Assembly (NCBI RefSeq): GCF_947501405.1
Contig: NZ_CANMVK010000002.1
Coordinates: forward strand, 434,001 to 498,000
Length of the DNA stretch: 64,000 bases
Source: an uncultured Hoeflea sp.
GTDB lineage: Bacteria; Pseudomonadota; Alphaproteobacteria; Rhizobiales; Rhizobiaceae
Reading direction: 5' to 3'
The translations under genes and the position numbers were made by a program. The notes beneath the pieces were generated by a model. It was not told where the DNA came from, ran no database searches, and worked only from the letters and a program-made list of their open reading frames with translations. Shown piece by piece: positions 9,234 to 18,668 of this stretch (its first letter is position 1; every line of letters starts with the position of its first letter).

Positions 9234-9538
9234 TCCCCGATCCGGGACTTGCCCCGGACGCCAAAACCAGGGACAGGGCCCCGCAGCCGGATAGATGTGC
9301 GGGTGCCAGCAATGGGGCAGCTTGCGCGCCCCCGCGCCAGGACCCCGATCCCGCTCCCGGCATGTCGTTCTGGTTAAAGCCTGATGGGGACGAATGCAAT
9401 TGAGGAAACCGCAGACGGTCCGGCGCAGCCAAATGGCGCGGTGTACAATCGCCGTGCCCCGGAGCCGCTTTCCGATGGTTTGCATCGCGGCAATCGGGTG
9501 CTACTAACCAGCCCGCATGACTTGGCAGGAGCGATGAA
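9234..9538. other. Divergent intergenic region, asmA-like / acetoacetyl-CoA synthetase
   Basis: About 305 bases between two divergent genes. It should carry both promoters. I see no clear palindrome, terminator or protein-like frame in it. Confidence 0.4.
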
Positions 9539-11491
<1,953 letters not shown>

Positions 11492-11767
11492 CGAGATCGC
11501 CATGTTGGCGGGATGGTTCGGAGCTTACAGGCAAAGCCAGCGGTTTTGATTTGGAATGCCTGCCTGTTGCCGCCTTGACCCTCTCCCTGTCGCGTGCTCA
11601 AGACACCGGACAAGTAAAAGGCGCGAGATGAAATGACGGCCCGTCAGTGGCTGTGAGCAAGCCCTTTTCGACGGCATCACAAAAACATGCCAGATGATGC
11701 GCATAGCGGCTGTTTTGTGTAAGGATGAAAACCTGTAGGATGCCTCGACAACCATCGGAACCAGCCC

Positions 11768-12820
11768 ATGAATTTTGCCTGTAGACTGCTGCTCCTCGCG
11801 TCACTCGCGGCGCCATTGACAAGCCCGGCGATTGCACAGGATGAGCCTCTAAGGGTGGCGAAACTGATGACCGTTGGCAGCGAAACCGGAGGCGTGACAC
11901 GTCAGTTCTTCGGTCAGATTGTTGCACGGCAAACAGTCGATCTGGCGTTTCAGGTGGCCGGACAGATCGTCAAGTTACCGGCCGATGAGGGCGCCGAGAT
12001 CAAGCAGGGATCACTGATCGCGCAGCTCGATCTGGAGCCGTTCGAGCTGCAACTTCAGCAAGCCCAATTGCAGGCCGGCCAGGCAGAACGCGCGCTCGAT
12101 CGCCTGACCCAGTTGACCCTTTCAGCTTCGGCATCCGAGGCTTCGCGCGAAGATGCCCAGACCAGCTTCTCACTTGCCGAGGTCGCGGTGCGCAATGCCG
12201 AGGTGGCACTGGAAAACGCAACGCTGGTGGCGCCCTTCGACGCCTTGGTTGCCAGCCGAAATGTTGCGAATTTCACCACCATCAGCGCCGGCACGCCGGT
12301 GGTGCGCCTGCACGACATGTCCGAATTGCGCATTGAAATTGATGTCCCGGAGGTGCTGTTTCAGCGCGCCGGCGAGGACAGCAAGGTGGAACTCTCCGCG
12401 CGCTTTCCCACAGGAGAGCAAACCTACCCGCTTGAAATCCGCGAGTTCAATGCCGAAGCCTCGACGGTCGGCCAGACCTATCGCCTCACGCTGGGCATGG
12501 AGCGCCTGCCGGGCGTGGTGGCGTTGCCAGGCAGCACCGTAACCGTGCTCGCCACCATCGGCGCGGGCCAGCCACAGCTCGTCGTCCCGGCCACAGCCGT
12601 TCGCATTGCCAATGACGGGGCGACAAGTGTTTTGGTCTTTAACCCCGCCGATAATGGCGCCGGCGTTCTCAAAGAGGTCGGCATCGATCTTGAGTCGACA
12701 CGCGACGGCCAGTTCAGGGTGATCTCCGGTATCGAGAATGGAACCGAGATCGTCCGCATCGGTGCCCAAGCCCTTACGGACGGGCAAACGGTCAGACGCT
12801 TTAACGGCTTCTCGAACTGA
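11768..12820 (+). CDS. RND efflux membrane-fusion (periplasmic adaptor) protein
   Basis: A 350-residue HlyD/AcrA-type adaptor. A signal peptide (MNFACRLLLLASLAAPLTSPAIAQ) is followed by the first lipoyl half VDLAFQVAGQIVKLPADEGAEIKQGSLIAQLD, a coiled-coil hairpin (about residues 95-145), the second lipoyl half ATLVAPFDALVASRNV, and beta-barrel and membrane-proximal domains. It has no lipobox cysteine, so it is presumably held by the transporter. It precedes the RND gene by 16 bases. No outer-membrane factor gene is adjacent. The substrate is unknown. Confidence 0.87.
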   Translation: MNFACRLLLLASLAAPLTSPAIAQDEPLRVAKLMTVGSETGGVTRQFFGQIVARQTVDLAFQVAGQIVKLPADEGAEIKQGSLIAQLDLEPFELQLQQAQLQAGQAERALDRLTQLTLSASASEASREDAQTSFSLAEVAVRNAEVALENATLVAPFDALVASRNVANFTTISAGTPVVRLHDMSELRIEIDVPEVLFQRAGEDSKVELSARFPTGEQTYPLEIREFNAEASTVGQTYRLTLGMERLPGVVALPGSTVTVLATIGAGQPQLVVPATAVRIANDGATSVLVFNPADNGAGVLKEVGIDLESTRDGQFRVISGIENGTEIVRIGAQALTDGQTVRRFNGFSN

Positions 12821-12836
12821 TCTCCGGGGCACGGCC

Positions 12837-15800
12837 ATGAACATCGCGCGCGCTTCCATCGACAAGCCAATCCTGATCTGGCTGATTATGCTGGCCTGTC
12901 TATTCGGCGGCATCTGGGGCTTTTCCGCCCTGGGCCGTCTCGAGGACCCGGCCTTCACCATCAAGCAAGCTGTGGTGATCACACAATATCCGGGCGCTTC
13001 GGCCAAGCAGGTTGCCAACGAAGTCACCGAGCCGCTGGAATCCGCGATCCAGCGCATGGGTGAGGTCAAGGAGATTATCTCGGTCAACCGTCCGGGCGTG
13101 TCGCGCATCGACGTTCTGGTTGACGACACCATCAGGGGTGACGAATTGCCCGATGTGTGGACCGAACTGCGCCAGAGACTGGAAACCGCGCAGTCGCGGC
13201 TTCCAACCGAAGCCAACGCCCCGATCGTCGACGATGGTTTCGGCGATGTCTACGGGATTTTCTTCGCGGTGACCTCGAACGGCTTTACCGATGCCGAGAA
13301 ACATCAGCTGGCAACCTTCCTGCGCCGCGAATTGCTGACGGTCGACGGTGTTGCGGATGTCGAAGTGTCGGGACTGCCCGAAGAGACGATCTTCGTCGAA
13401 CCCAACCTTGCCATCTCTTCGCAACTTGGGATCAATCCGCAAATCCTCATTGAGGCGCTGGCGACTTCTAATTCGGTTCAGCCGGCGGGCTCGCTGACCG
13501 GGAGTGAAGAGCGCGTTCCCATTCAGGCACCTGAAGGCTCCGACAGCGTCAGCGAGATAGCCGCGCTCACGGTGGGGGTTGGCGGGGACCTGATCAATCT
13601 GGTTGATTTCGCGCAAGTCAACCGCGACCGGGCGGAAAACCCGGCCACCATCATCCGCTTTGAAGGTCAGGAAGCCTTCACACTCGGAATTGCCGGATTG
13701 AGTGACGAGAACATTGTCGATGTCGGCAACCATGTGGATGCGCATCTGCAGTCCCTGTTGCCCGAGATTCCCTATGGCGTGGAACTGCACCCGATCTACC
13801 AGCAACATGTGGTGGTGGATGAATCCTCCAGCGGCTTTCTCGTCAATCTTGCCATGTCGGTCGCCATTGTTGTGCTGGTGCTCGGGCTCTTCATGGGCCC
13901 GCGTGCGGCCGTCGTGGTCGGCGCAACCCTGTTGCTGACCGTCGTGGGCACACTGTTGTTCATGGCGATATTTTCCATCGAAATGGAACGGATTTCGCTT
14001 GGGGCGCTGATCATCGCAATGGGCATGCTGGTCGATAATGCCATTGTCGTCGCCGAAGGCATGCAGATTTCCATGAGCCGAGGCAAATCCTCGCGCGATG
14101 CGGCCGATGAAGCGGCCGGAAAAACCCAGATACCGCTGCTTGGCGCGACTGTGATCGGCATCATGGCCTTTGCCGGTATCGGGCTCAGTCCGGATTCGAC
14201 GGGCGAGTTCATGTTCTCGCTGTTTGCCGTGATCTGCATCTCGCTGCTTTTGTCGTGGGTGCTTGCCGTCACGGTCACGCCACTGCTCGGGCATTATGTT
14301 TTCAAACGTGGTGAGGGCACGGGCGGTGATGCCTATGGCGGATTGGTGTTTCGCGCCTATGGCGGGTTGCTGCGCGGCGCTTTGCGGTTTCGCTGGCTGG
14401 TGCTTGTCGGTTTGGTGGCCGTCACCGCGTTGAGCTATGTGGGCTTTGGTCAGGTCAAACAGCAGTTTTTCCCCAACTCCAACACACCCCTGTTCTTCGC
14501 GCACTACACGATGCAGCAGGGCACGCCGATCTCAAAAACTGCGGAACAGATGCGCGTGCTCGAGGCTTATCTGGCCGAGCGCGAAGATGTGCTGTCGGTT
14601 TCCACCTTTGTGGGCGAGGGCGCGACCCGCTTCCTGCTGACCTATAGCTCGGAGCCGCCCAATGCGGCCTATGGCCATTTGATAATCCGGACCGCGGATC
14701 TCACGCTGATCCCGGCGATTCAGGCCGATCTCGAGGCCTTTGCGGCCGAGAACCTGCCGGAAGGCGAGTTCAGAACGGAGCGGCTGGTCTTCGGCCCGGG
14801 TGGCGGCAGCCCCATCGAGGTTCGCTTTTCCGGCCGTGATGCCACGGTGTTGCGCGATCTGGCCGATCAGGCGATCACCGTGATGGAGCAGGCGTCCCCG
14901 AACATTCTGGCGCCGCGCAACGACTGGCGCGAGAAGCAGCTGGTCTTGCGCCCGCAATACGTGACCGACCGGGCGCAGGCCGCCGGCATTACGCGCGACA
15001 ATGTGGCCCAGGTGCTGGCCTTTGCCACCGACGGCATTACCGCCGGTGTCTATCGCGAGGGTGACCGATCGATCCCGATCGTGCTGCGCAACGCGCCATC
15101 GTCCGATGTCGGTGTTCTGGATCAGGCGCTGATTTCCCAGGATGGCGAAACGCTTCTGCCGATCGAGCAGATCGTCGACGGCTTCACCGCCGAAGCCCAG
15201 GACACGATCATCTACCGGCGCGACCGCGTTGAGACCATCACCGTGGGTGCAAGCATTCCCCCCGACATGACCGCCCCTCAGGTTCATGCCGAAATTCGCG
15301 CTGCGGTCGAGGCGATCCCGGTGCCGCCGGGCTACAAGATGGAATGGGGCGGCGAGTTCGAATCATCCGCCGAGGCCAATGCCAGCCTGGGCGCGCAGCT
15401 CCCCGTCACCATTTTGATCATGATCGTGATCACGGTGGTGCTGTTTAATGCCCTCAGGCAGCCGCTCATCATCTGGTTGCTGGTGCCCATGTCGGTCAAC
15501 GGCGCGGCGCTCGGCCTTCTGGGCACAGGCCTTCCCTTCACCTTTACTGCCTTGCTGGGGCTTCTGAGCCTTTCAGGCATGCTGATCAAGAACGGCATCG
15601 TGCTGGTTGAGGAAATCGACATCGAACGCAGCGCGGGCGGGTCGCTTCGCGACAACATCGTTACCGCTTCGGTCTCGCGTTTAAGGCCGGTACTGCTGGC
15701 TGCCGGAACGACGATCCTGGGGATGATCCCGCTTCTGGGCGATGCGTTCTTTGTCTCCATGGCGGTGACCATCATGGGCGGCCTGGCCTTTGCCTCGATC

Positions 15801-15878
15801 CTCACTTTGGTGGCTGCACCTGTGCTCTATGATGTGTTCTTCATGCCACGCGTAAAAGGCCAGGCGTCACAGAGCTGA
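12837..15878 (+). CDS. RND multidrug efflux transporter (AcrB-like)
   Basis: A 1013-residue RND pump of the hydrophobe/amphiphile efflux class. The start MNIARASIDKPILIWLIMLACL follows the adaptor stop by 16 bases. It shows the first membrane helix, a large porter domain (QYPGASAKQVANEVTEPLE), a second helix bundle starting GFLVNLAMSVAIVVLVLG, and the duplicated second half. In helix 4 the proton-relay site reads GMLVDNAIVVAEG: the first Asp is kept but the second, Asp in AcrB, is Asn. It works with the preceding adaptor at the inner membrane. No regulator is adjacent; the MarR gene downstream is convergent. Confidence 0.9.
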   Translation: MNIARASIDKPILIWLIMLACLFGGIWGFSALGRLEDPAFTIKQAVVITQYPGASAKQVANEVTEPLESAIQRMGEVKEIISVNRPGVSRIDVLVDDTIRGDELPDVWTELRQRLETAQSRLPTEANAPIVDDGFGDVYGIFFAVTSNGFTDAEKHQLATFLRRELLTVDGVADVEVSGLPEETIFVEPNLAISSQLGINPQILIEALATSNSVQPAGSLTGSEERVPIQAPEGSDSVSEIAALTVGVGGDLINLVDFAQVNRDRAENPATIIRFEGQEAFTLGIAGLSDENIVDVGNHVDAHLQSLLPEIPYGVELHPIYQQHVVVDESSSGFLVNLAMSVAIVVLVLGLFMGPRAAVVVGATLLLTVVGTLLFMAIFSIEMERISLGALIIAMGMLVDNAIVVAEGMQISMSRGKSSRDAADEAAGKTQIPLLGATVIGIMAFAGIGLSPDSTGEFMFSLFAVICISLLLSWVLAVTVTPLLGHYVFKRGEGTGGDAYGGLVFRAYGGLLRGALRFRWLVLVGLVAVTALSYVGFGQVKQQFFPNSNTPLFFAHYTMQQGTPISKTAEQMRVLEAYLAEREDVLSVSTFVGEGATRFLLTYSSEPPNAAYGHLIIRTADLTLIPAIQADLEAFAAENLPEGEFRTERLVFGPGGGSPIEVRFSGRDATVLRDLADQAITVMEQASPNILAPRNDWREKQLVLRPQYVTDRAQAAGITRDNVAQVLAFATDGITAGVYREGDRSIPIVLRNAPSSDVGVLDQALISQDGETLLPIEQIVDGFTAEAQDTIIYRRDRVETITVGASIPPDMTAPQVHAEIRAAVEAIPVPPGYKMEWGGEFESSAEANASLGAQLPVTILIMIVITVVLFNALRQPLIIWLLVPMSVNGAALGLLGTGLPFTFTALLGLLSLSGMLIKNGIVLVEEIDIERSAGGSLRDNIVTASVSRLRPVLLAAGTTILGMIPLLGDAFFVSMAVTIMGGLAFASILTLVAAPVLYDVFFMPRVKGQASQS

Positions 15879-15970
15879 TCGTGCGGTTTGTCCGCTATCG
15901 CCGGGATCGGTCTGATTGATCATTTCATGTCCGCCTCAGTCAGCAACAAATGCGACCAGGAGGCTGAGCT

Positions 15971-16477
15971 TCAGGATTTCGCCAACTCGTCTGCCGGAAT
16001 CGGGCAGTCGCTGCAGATGCGATCATCGCACAGGCGGCAGAGCGTACGGCGCTCGGTATCCGTGGTTTCCATTGAAGCCAGCATCTTGTGCAGGAGCGCT
16101 GCAAGTTGCGCTTCCTCCGGGCTGCTGAGCGGCGCCAACAGCGGCCGGATGGCAGCAAGTCGCCCTTTCAGGAGGTCCTGGCGAACAGCGCGGCCGCGAT
16201 CGCTGAGATAGAGCGCGATCGCCCGCCTGTCGCGCCCCGCGCGACGCTCGACAAGGCCATCGGCGACAAGCCGGTCGACAAGCCGCACCGTTCCCGGATG
16301 CGACAAACCCAGCACGCGCCGCAGTTGATCGTTGGACGGGCCAGTGCCGTGTCCGATGACGACCAGTGCCGCCGGCGTCTCCCCCGCATGGCTGAGAATG
16401 TCGCGCGCCGTGTCTTCAATGCGACCGGCGACGGCAAGCCCGATGACACCGAGTAGATTTGCAGTACGATCAATCAT
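15971..16477 (-). CDS. MarR-family transcriptional regulator with four-Cys C-terminal tail
   Basis: A 168-residue winged-helix regulator. The central DNA-binding part NDQLRRVLGLSHPGTVRLVDRLVADGLVERR (about residues 49-80) and the wing GRDRRAIALYLSDRGR are standard MarR features. The C-terminus is unusual: CRLCDDRICSDCP (residues 147-159) has a CxxC-x4-CxxC arrangement suited to zinc, an Fe-S cluster or thiol switching. The ATG lies 7 bases after an apparent -10 box, so the mRNA may be leaderless. Its own promoter carries a palindrome that recurs in front of the GNAT gene, suggesting autoregulation and control of that gene. Confidence 0.85.
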   Translation of the reverse strand: MIDRTANLLGVIGLAVAGRIEDTARDILSHAGETPAALVVIGHGTGPSNDQLRRVLGLSHPGTVRLVDRLVADGLVERRAGRDRRAIALYLSDRGRAVRQDLLKGRLAAIRPLLAPLSSPEEAQLAALLHKMLASMETTDTERRTLCRLCDDRICSDCPIPADELAKS

Positions 16478-16484
16478 GGCCCCA

Positions 16485-16513
16485 TTGATATGTGCGCCGC
16501 GCACGATTATCAA
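16485..16513 (-). promoter_or_regulatory. MarR-gene promoter with embedded palindromic operator
   Basis: Reading the minus strand, -35 TTGATA (16513-16508) and -10 TATCAA (16490-16485) are 17 bases apart. The spacer holds the near-palindrome TGTGCGC-C-GCGCACG (plus strand 16491-16505). The start codon begins 7 bases after the -10, where transcription would start. A repressor bound here would block RNA polymerase directly. Confidence 0.68.
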
Positions 16514-16514
16514 C

Positions 16515-16545
16515 TTGACAATATGTGCGCAGCGCACAGGATCAA
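16515..16545. promoter_or_regulatory. Second copy of the MarR-type operator
   Basis: A perfect palindrome TGTGCGC-A-GCGCACA (16524-16538), one base from a plus-strand TTGACA at 16515-16520. A matching plus-strand -10 is weak (GGATCA), so it may be either a second regulator site upstream of the MarR gene or part of a rightward promoter for the alkyltransferase gene. Confidence 0.6.
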
Positions 16546-16771
16546 TTCGTTCCTGCGCGTCCGTCCGCAAAAGCGCAATACGCTTTACAAGGCGGCCTTG
16601 GCCACGGATGGTTTGAGAATATAGAACCGGGGCGGAGTGTGGTGAGAATGACGAGACTGCATCTTTCATCGAGCACGGTGTCTGCCACATCGAAGCCGAT
16701 CGCGGGTGAACAGATGGACCAATTGTCGGGCAAGGAGGGTAGGGGACGAGACCTCTATTCGGCGTGCGCCC

Positions 16772-17350
16772 GTGGTTGAGGCTTCGCCCACGGTGCATTT
16801 CTCTCTGTTTCCGACCCCGCTCGGCGACTGCGGTATTGCCTGGTGCGGTGATATGGTGGTCGCAACCCGCCTTCCCGATCAAAGCTCCGCCGAGACCAGC
16901 CGCAAACTGGCTGCGCGGACGGGCGGGGCGAGGGGCGAGCCGCCTCCCTCCATCCAGCGCGCGATTGAGGCGATGACCGCGCTGCTCGAGGGCGAACCGA
17001 CCGATCTCACCTTCATCGCCTGCGATTTCGGCGGGGCCGAGCCATTTGCCGTTGAGGTCTATGCTGCAACGCGCGCCATCCCGGCCGGCGAGACATCGAC
17101 CTATGGCGCCATCGCATCGCAACTGGGTGACAAGCAGCTTTCCCGCAGTGTCGGGCAGGCTCTCGGCCGCAATCCGGTGCCGATCATCGTGCCGTGCCAT
17201 CGTGTTATCGGCGCGGGCGGTAAACTCACCGGCTTTTCAGCGGCTGGCGGCGTCGCCACGAAGCTCAGAATGCTGGCGATCGAAGGCGCCCAGATAGGCG
17301 AGGCGCCCGGACTGTTTGGTGATCTCCCGCTTGCCACGAAACCGCAATAA
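16772..17350 (+). CDS. ogt: Methylated-DNA-protein-cysteine methyltransferase
   Basis: A suicide DNA-repair enzyme that moves the methyl group from O6-methylguanine (or O4-methylthymine) to its own cysteine. The active site is IIVPCHRVIGAGGKLTGFS and the helix-turn-helix region is TSTYGAIASQLGDKQLSRSVGQALGRNP, both standard. The start is unresolved: GTG here gives 192 residues, the usual size, and another GTG 66 bases upstream is in frame. A strong AAGGAGGG at 16732-16739 has no ATG, GTG or TTG at proper spacing. The gene is divergent from the MarR regulator, with two operator copies between them. Confidence 0.9.
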   Translation: MVEASPTVHFSLFPTPLGDCGIAWCGDMVVATRLPDQSSAETSRKLAARTGGARGEPPPSIQRAIEAMTALLEGEPTDLTFIACDFGGAEPFAVEVYAATRAIPAGETSTYGAIASQLGDKQLSRSVGQALGRNPVPIIVPCHRVIGAGGKLTGFSAAGGVATKLRMLAIEGAQIGEAPGLFGDLPLATKPQ

Positions 17351-17483
17351 TGACACGCCGCGATCTCCGCCCGCGTGTGACTTCACGCCGGAAGGCTCCG
17401 CCTTGCGGCAATGCCCCATTGGCCGCGGTCTGGAAGATGGGAGAGGGGCAAGAGCACTGACCGAAAGGCCAGACCGTGGACTG

Positions 17484-18065
17484 CTAGACCGTGAGAGTCA
17501 CCACCCATTTGTGCTTGCCGATCTTTCGCGCGCGCTCAAATCCAAGGCGCTCGAAGGTCGAGAGCGCTCCGTTGAACAAAAACGCCGGCGATGCCTTCCG
17601 CCCCTCAATGTCTTCCGGATAGCCTTCGATGCGCCCGCCGCCCAGTGACCTGATCTGCCTGATCGCACCTTCAAGTGCTGCGGACGCCACTCCGGCGCCA
17701 CGGTGGCCCTTGCCGGAAAACATGCAGGTGATCCGCCAGTCGGGCAGCATTGGATCGGTGGATCGGTAGGCGCGCTGATTGTGGATTCGCGGAAGCTCGT
17801 CAGGCGAGCCGAACTGGCACCAGCCGACACAGTCCGGACCATGGAAGACCAGCGCGGCATGGGCTCGTCCTTCCCGAACGCGGCACTCCTTGGCCTCGCG
17901 TTTCGCCGCCGGGGAACCGTCCGAGCCGTCGTCCTCGCCGTGATACCACATACACCAGCAGCCGCCCCAAACACCGTTGTTCGCCTCGGCCAGACGCGCA
18001 AAGTCCGGCCAGGTGTCGGCATCAAGTGCTCTGGTTTCATACTCTGTCACGGCATTCCTGGGCAT
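17484..18065 (-). CDS. GNAT family N-acetyltransferase
   Basis: A 193-residue protein. The acetyl-CoA-binding motif A is seen as CMFSGKGHRGAGVASAALEGAI near residues 118-139. The N-terminal NNGVWGGCWCMWYHGEDDG segment is a conserved mark of one GNAT subgroup whose substrate I do not know. The ATG at 18065 is chosen because it lies 5 bases after a good -10 box; the longer frame upstream would translate through the operator palindrome itself. It is probably repressed by the nearby MarR protein, and could modify a toxic compound or a peptide. That role is inference. Confidence 0.82.
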   Translation of the reverse strand: MPRNAVTEYETRALDADTWPDFARLAEANNGVWGGCWCMWYHGEDDGSDGSPAAKREAKECRVREGRAHAALVFHGPDCVGWCQFGSPDELPRIHNQRAYRSTDPMLPDWRITCMFSGKGHRGAGVASAALEGAIRQIRSLGGGRIEGYPEDIEGRKASPAFLFNGALSTFERLGFERARKIGKHKWVVTLTV

Positions 18066-18070
18066 CCGGA

Positions 18071-18100
18071 AAGATATGTGCGCTACGCACATATCGTCAA
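18071..18100 (-). promoter_or_regulatory. GNAT-gene promoter with perfect palindromic operator
   Basis: On the minus strand, -35 TTGACG (18100-18095) and -10 TATCTT (18076-18071) are 18 bases apart. The region 18073-18095 is a perfect inverted repeat with 10-bp arms (GATATGTGCG / CGCACATATC) around CTA. It shares the TGTGCG...CGCACA core with the two sites at the MarR gene. The ATG falls at the expected transcription start, so the mRNA looks leaderless. Confidence 0.75.
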
Positions 18101-18592
18101 GCGAAAAAGTCGCGCCGGCCATCTGTGGCGATGGCTGTGCCGTCTTTGGGATGTCCTTGAATGCGAGTCTTGAACGGGAGGAAACGCCATGCGGCGTTCG
18201 TAGCGTGCTTCTTGGAAGCTGGCGTTCAGTCATTCCGCAACATTCGTCGAACTCGGCTCCGGGCTGGTCTGCGGAAGAGCGCTTTTTTACTCTAACGCTG
18301 CTCCGAAATCCGGCCTGGCTTTGACAGTTTTGCTTCTTGCGACCGCAACAAAATCACGCGTCGCTGCCATTGCGGATCATCCATTTTCAATGCCCTTGCG
18401 CTTCGCGAGTCGCCCCTCCATGGTTAACGAAACCTCACCGGGAAAGTTAACCACAGCCTTTGAAGTCTTAGTGATCGGTTAAATTTGAGCGGTGCTGGTA
18501 AGGTCTCGGTAACAGTTTTGACGCTTTAATCGCCTCAACCAAGGGGCAGTTCCGCTCCCGCCGGTATTGGTCAGCACAGATGCAGATTTGAA
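18101..18592. other. Gene-free region between GNAT and cbrA-like genes
   Basis: About 490 bases with no convincing protein frame. The stretch 18420-18590 is less GC-rich than its surroundings and leads on the plus strand straight into a strong terminator although no plus-strand gene lies upstream. It could encode a small RNA. A TTGACA at 18321-18326 has only a weak -10 partner. Confidence 0.35.
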
Positions 18593-18623
18593 AAGGGGAC
18601 CGGCAGCGGTCCCCTTCTTTTTT
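18593..18623 (+). terminator. Bidirectional Rho-independent terminator
   Basis: Stem AAGGGGACCG / CGGTCCCCTT (10 bp) with loop GCAG, followed on the plus strand by C and six T residues. On the minus strand the stem is followed by two more T, making TTTT, and lies 46 bases after the stop of the CbrA-like kinase gene. It can serve that gene, but the better T run faces the gene-free plus strand. Confidence 0.8.
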
Positions 18624-18668
18624 GGTGCCGGCGGCGACGCGGTTCAGTCAGCCGGCAAGCTCTGCCCT

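Noticed and set aside
12900-14504. 534-codon minus-strand frame opposite the first RND pump
   Set aside because: Antisense shadow of a conserved pump; no recognisable motif.
16490-17200. N-terminal extension of the MarR frame
   Set aside because: The upstream part overlaps ogt antisense and would be translated through both operators; the ATG at 16477 starts the family domain.
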